Of a DNA stretch of 64,000 nucleotides, positions 60,654-64,000 are shown piece by piece; the stretch's first letter is position 1; the number at the start of each line of letters is the position of its first letter. The notes below the pieces were generated by a model. The model was not told the origin of the DNA, made no database searches, and was given only the letters and a program-made list of their open reading frames with translations. A program made the translations under genes and the position numbers. Source of the stretch: Pseudomaricurvus albidus (lineage in GTDB: Bacteria; Pseudomonadota; Gammaproteobacteria; Pseudomonadales; Cellvibrionaceae); assembly GCF_018863235.1 (NCBI RefSeq), contig NZ_JAHKRS010000011.1, forward strand, positions 62,001 through 126,000, in the 5' to 3' direction.

Positions 60654-62972
60654 TTAAAAATCACGCTTGACGGTAATTCCGTAGGTACGTGGTTTGGCAT
60701 AGGAAATTTGTGATGTACCATAGAAGCCGGATACATCGAAACCAATGATTTCGTGGTCTGAATCAGTCAGGTTATCAACGAAACCAATGACACTCCATTT
60801 ACCTTCGTTATCTCTCCAACTGACTTGTGCATCAGCTTTGAAGTGACTCTCAATTTCATGGGCTGTGTAGTTTCTGGCGTTATGGTAAGTCTCAGACTGA
60901 TAGGAACCGCTGAGTTGTGCAGCGATACTGCCAGACGTCAGATCCCATGTGTATCTGACTAAGCCAGAAGCTTGCCACTCCGGTGTAAATGGCGGTGTGG
61001 TATCTTCAAAATAACCTGAAGCAACTTCCAGATCCTCAACCACGGCATCGATGTAGGAAGCACCAAACATAATGTCGAGAGCATCGGTCGGCGTCAGGTA
61101 CACTTCCACTTCAGCACCGGTGAATTTTGCCTGCTCATTAAATACCACGCCGGCGTTATTGACCCAGGAGAACGATTGATAATCACTGTAGTCGTAATGG
61201 AAAACGTTGGCATTGACCCGAGCACCTCCGTCCCAGAAAGAAAGCTTGGCTCCAATTTCGTAAGCGACTAATTCTTCAGGGTCGTATTTGCCAAAGCCAC
61301 CACCCAGTGGAGCATTAAAGCTACCGGCTTTAACACCGCGGTTTACACCGATGTAATAAAGACTGTCGTCAGAGGGTGAATATTCAAGCTGAACTTTGGC
61401 AGACCAAAGGTCCTGATTGTTATCATCATCATAAATTTCAGAAGGTGTAACGCTGTAGTCAACTTCTATCACCCGATCATTGGTATTGGCATTGGTCAGA
61501 ACCACACCTTCCATGGATTTGTCTTCCTGCACATAACGAGCACCGGTAACCAAGGTTAAGGTGTCGGTAAGTGAATAATCCAGTTGACCAAATACGGAAT
61601 AAGACTCTGTCTCCATTTCAACCACACTGTTCTGTTCAAGTCCGCCCAGATAGCCAGCCGTTGGTGATCCTCCCAAACCTTGAAGGTAATCAGTATCGAT
61701 GCTCAGATAGTAAATGCCGGTCACCCACTTGGTGGATTCAGTGCTACCTGCCAGACGAAATTCCTGACTGAACTGATCAATGTCACCGTCGGATTGGAAA
61801 ATAAGCTCGGGTGAGGCAGTCTGGTCTGAATCCAGACCGATGGTCCGGCTGAATGACTTATAGTCGGTCATCGAAAAGAATTCGAAACCATCAAAGTCAT
61901 AGGTAAAGGTTGCAGCAAAGCCTTTGGAGCGAATTTCGTTCTGATCATCAAATGCGAAATCCTTGTTGACCTTCTCGCCAGACCCATCGGGATCTATATT
62001 GCCGTTGAAGTCACCGCCCTGGACGGGACGGTATGGATCGCCGTTGAAGTTCCCATCCACACAACTGCCGGCCTGAATCGTGTCACAACCCATGGGGTCG
62101 TCTTTGGCATAAATCACATCGATTACGTTACCGGCAGCATCTTTAACTTCGGTTGTAGTGATAAACTGGTATGGACCTTCACTTTTAATGGTCTTGGCCC
62201 AGTTGGCACTCAGTAATAAATTACCGGAATCGCCAATATCAAATTCCAGTTGTCCGCGAACGGCTTTGGTATCGTCGTTGTATCCATCATCACCGCCACC
62301 AACAGAGCCACCTCGAGTGTCGGGAGCGGCACCGTCCTGATAAATATTGTCGAGGATTTCCCCCTGCTGATTACCCATCAAGGATAATCGCCCACGGACA
62401 CCATCCGCCAGAGAACCTGAAATGGCCGTTTCCAGACGATATTGATCAAAGCTGGCGTAGGTAAATTCTACATAACCTTCAGTCTCTGCGGTGGGTCTTG
62501 CAGTAATGGTGTTAACCAAGCCACCTGTTGCGTTCCGGCCGAACAGAGTCCCCTGTGGCCCCTTGAGGATTTCAACCCGTTCAATATCGAACAAACCAAA
62601 TGTCTGGGCCTGAGTACTGGCGAGGTAACCACCGTCAACATAAACTGCGACGGGCGCTTCCGCCAGATCAGCGTAATCGTTTTGAACTACACCACGAATG
62701 TTGAAAATAGCTCGCTGACCACCAATGTCACCGGCCAGTGACACACCTGGTGTAAATGCAATGAGATCGGTACTGGATTCCAGCCCCAGTTGTTTCATTT
62801 GTTCACCACTAAAGGCTGTCACAGCAATACCGACATCACTGGCATTCTGTTCTCGCTTTTGAGCGGTAACGACAATCTCTTCCAGAACTGCAGCCTGAAT
62901 ATTTGGTACAGAAGCCATGACTGCGAGACTAAGGATGGATTTTCTTAACATACTTTTGCGCTTAGTGGTCAT
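60654..62972 (-). CDS. TonB-dependent outer membrane receptor of the pyrimidine cluster
   Basis: A 772-residue TonB-dependent receptor. A signal peptide (ending near IQAAVLEE) is followed by the TonB box-like EEIVVTAQKREQN, the plug motifs LIAFTPGVSLAGD, FNIRGVVQND and VEILKGPQGTLFGRNATGGL, and a barrel ending in VKRDF. It lies between dihydropyrimidinase and the M20 hydrolase, so it probably imports a pyrimidine, dihydropyrimidine or hydantoin-like compound, which is unusual because small pyrimidines normally pass porins. Confidence 0.94.
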   Translation of the reverse strand: MTTKRKSMLRKSILSLAVMASVPNIQAAVLEEIVVTAQKREQNASDVGIAVTAFSGEQMKQLGLESSTDLIAFTPGVSLAGDIGGQRAIFNIRGVVQNDYADLAEAPVAVYVDGGYLASTQAQTFGLFDIERVEILKGPQGTLFGRNATGGLVNTITARPTAETEGYVEFTYASFDQYRLETAISGSLADGVRGRLSLMGNQQGEILDNIYQDGAAPDTRGGSVGGGDDGYNDDTKAVRGQLEFDIGDSGNLLLSANWAKTIKSEGPYQFITTTEVKDAAGNVIDVIYAKDDPMGCDTIQAGSCVDGNFNGDPYRPVQGGDFNGNIDPDGSGEKVNKDFAFDDQNEIRSKGFAATFTYDFDGFEFFSMTDYKSFSRTIGLDSDQTASPELIFQSDGDIDQFSQEFRLAGSTESTKWVTGIYYLSIDTDYLQGLGGSPTAGYLGGLEQNSVVEMETESYSVFGQLDYSLTDTLTLVTGARYVQEDKSMEGVVLTNANTNDRVIEVDYSVTPSEIYDDDNNQDLWSAKVQLEYSPSDDSLYYIGVNRGVKAGSFNAPLGGGFGKYDPEELVAYEIGAKLSFWDGGARVNANVFHYDYSDYQSFSWVNNAGVVFNEQAKFTGAEVEVYLTPTDALDIMFGASYIDAVVEDLEVASGYFEDTTPPFTPEWQASGLVRYTWDLTSGSIAAQLSGSYQSETYHNARNYTAHEIESHFKADAQVSWRDNEGKWSVIGFVDNLTDSDHEIIGFDVSGFYGTSQISYAKPRTYGITVKRDF

Positions 62973-63030
62973 CGAGTTATCCCCAAGATGATGATTAGAA
63001 GTTTATGGTGCCGTAGTGATGAAGCTGTAG

Positions 63031-63999
<969 letters not shown>

Positions 64000-64000
64000 C

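Overview
The window looks like DNA from a free-living, probably marine, gammaproteobacterium. The signs are two large TonB-dependent receptors, MNIO/bufferin operons, a TPR-sulfotransferase, an AruH/AruI-type transaminase and decarboxylase, an RND/DUF1302 export set and a carbonic anhydrase-SulP pair. Base composition is intermediate by eye, with a more AT-rich stretch at about 28-35 kb. No rRNA, tRNA, insertion sequence, integrase or CRISPR array was recognised. A complete plasmid-type replicon lies in the middle (parA, parB, a tandem ribbon-helix-helix gene, repA, nine iterons, a DnaA box and an AT-rich stretch). The molecule is therefore probably a large plasmid or chromid, or a chromosome carrying an integrated plasmid.

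Layout. 1-2052: end of a bufferin (MNIO) operon, bufB (5' truncated)-bufC-doxX. 2305-16118: a catabolic/uptake island with a LysR regulator, TonB receptor, TPR-sulfotransferase, TIM-barrel isomerase-like protein, AruI-like decarboxylase, D-2-hydroxyacid dehydrogenase relative, YjiH-like permease, Rieske oxygenase, AruH-like transaminase and a LuxR-type regulator. 16512-20471: a secreted pectinacetylesterase-family hydrolase, a small PLDc_N membrane protein, a SpmA/SpmB-type membrane protein and an SGNH esterase. 20677-28104: a MarR-controlled set (MarR, GST, an RND transporter fused to a LolA-like domain, a DUF1302 outer membrane protein) followed by an atypical Nramp-family transporter. The same 14-bp operator-like element lies before marR, gst and the RND gene.

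28315-34885: an accessory stretch with a zeta-type toxin and ParD-like antitoxin, a Tus-like replication-terminator protein, two related membrane-anchored proteins of unknown function and a secreted beta-propeller-like protein. 35044-38913: acuI-type reductase, a QueD-like protein with a queuosine-precursor transporter, and an SDR. 39020-44560: the replicon with its origin. 44667-48266: an OxyR-like LysR regulator divergent from carbonic anhydrase and a SulP transporter. 48468-50429: a DUF3604 lipoprotein.

50486-54767: a second, complete bufferin operon (YHS protein-thioredoxin-bufA1-bufB-bufC-doxX) divergent from an AraC regulator. 54788-57524: a LysR regulator divergent from a carboxymuconolactone decarboxylase-family protein, a DUF1348 protein and a flavin-binding PNPOx-like protein. 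57592-64000: a reductive pyrimidine/hydantoin degradation set (NCS1 permease, M20 carbamoyl-amide hydrolase, TonB receptor, dihydropyrimidinase), whose last gene runs off the window edge.

The most interesting items are the Tus-like gene on an iteron replicon, with a 13-bp inverted repeat before it; the AruH/AruI island with its unusual partners; the repeated MarR operator; the par palindromes; and the two bufferin operons.
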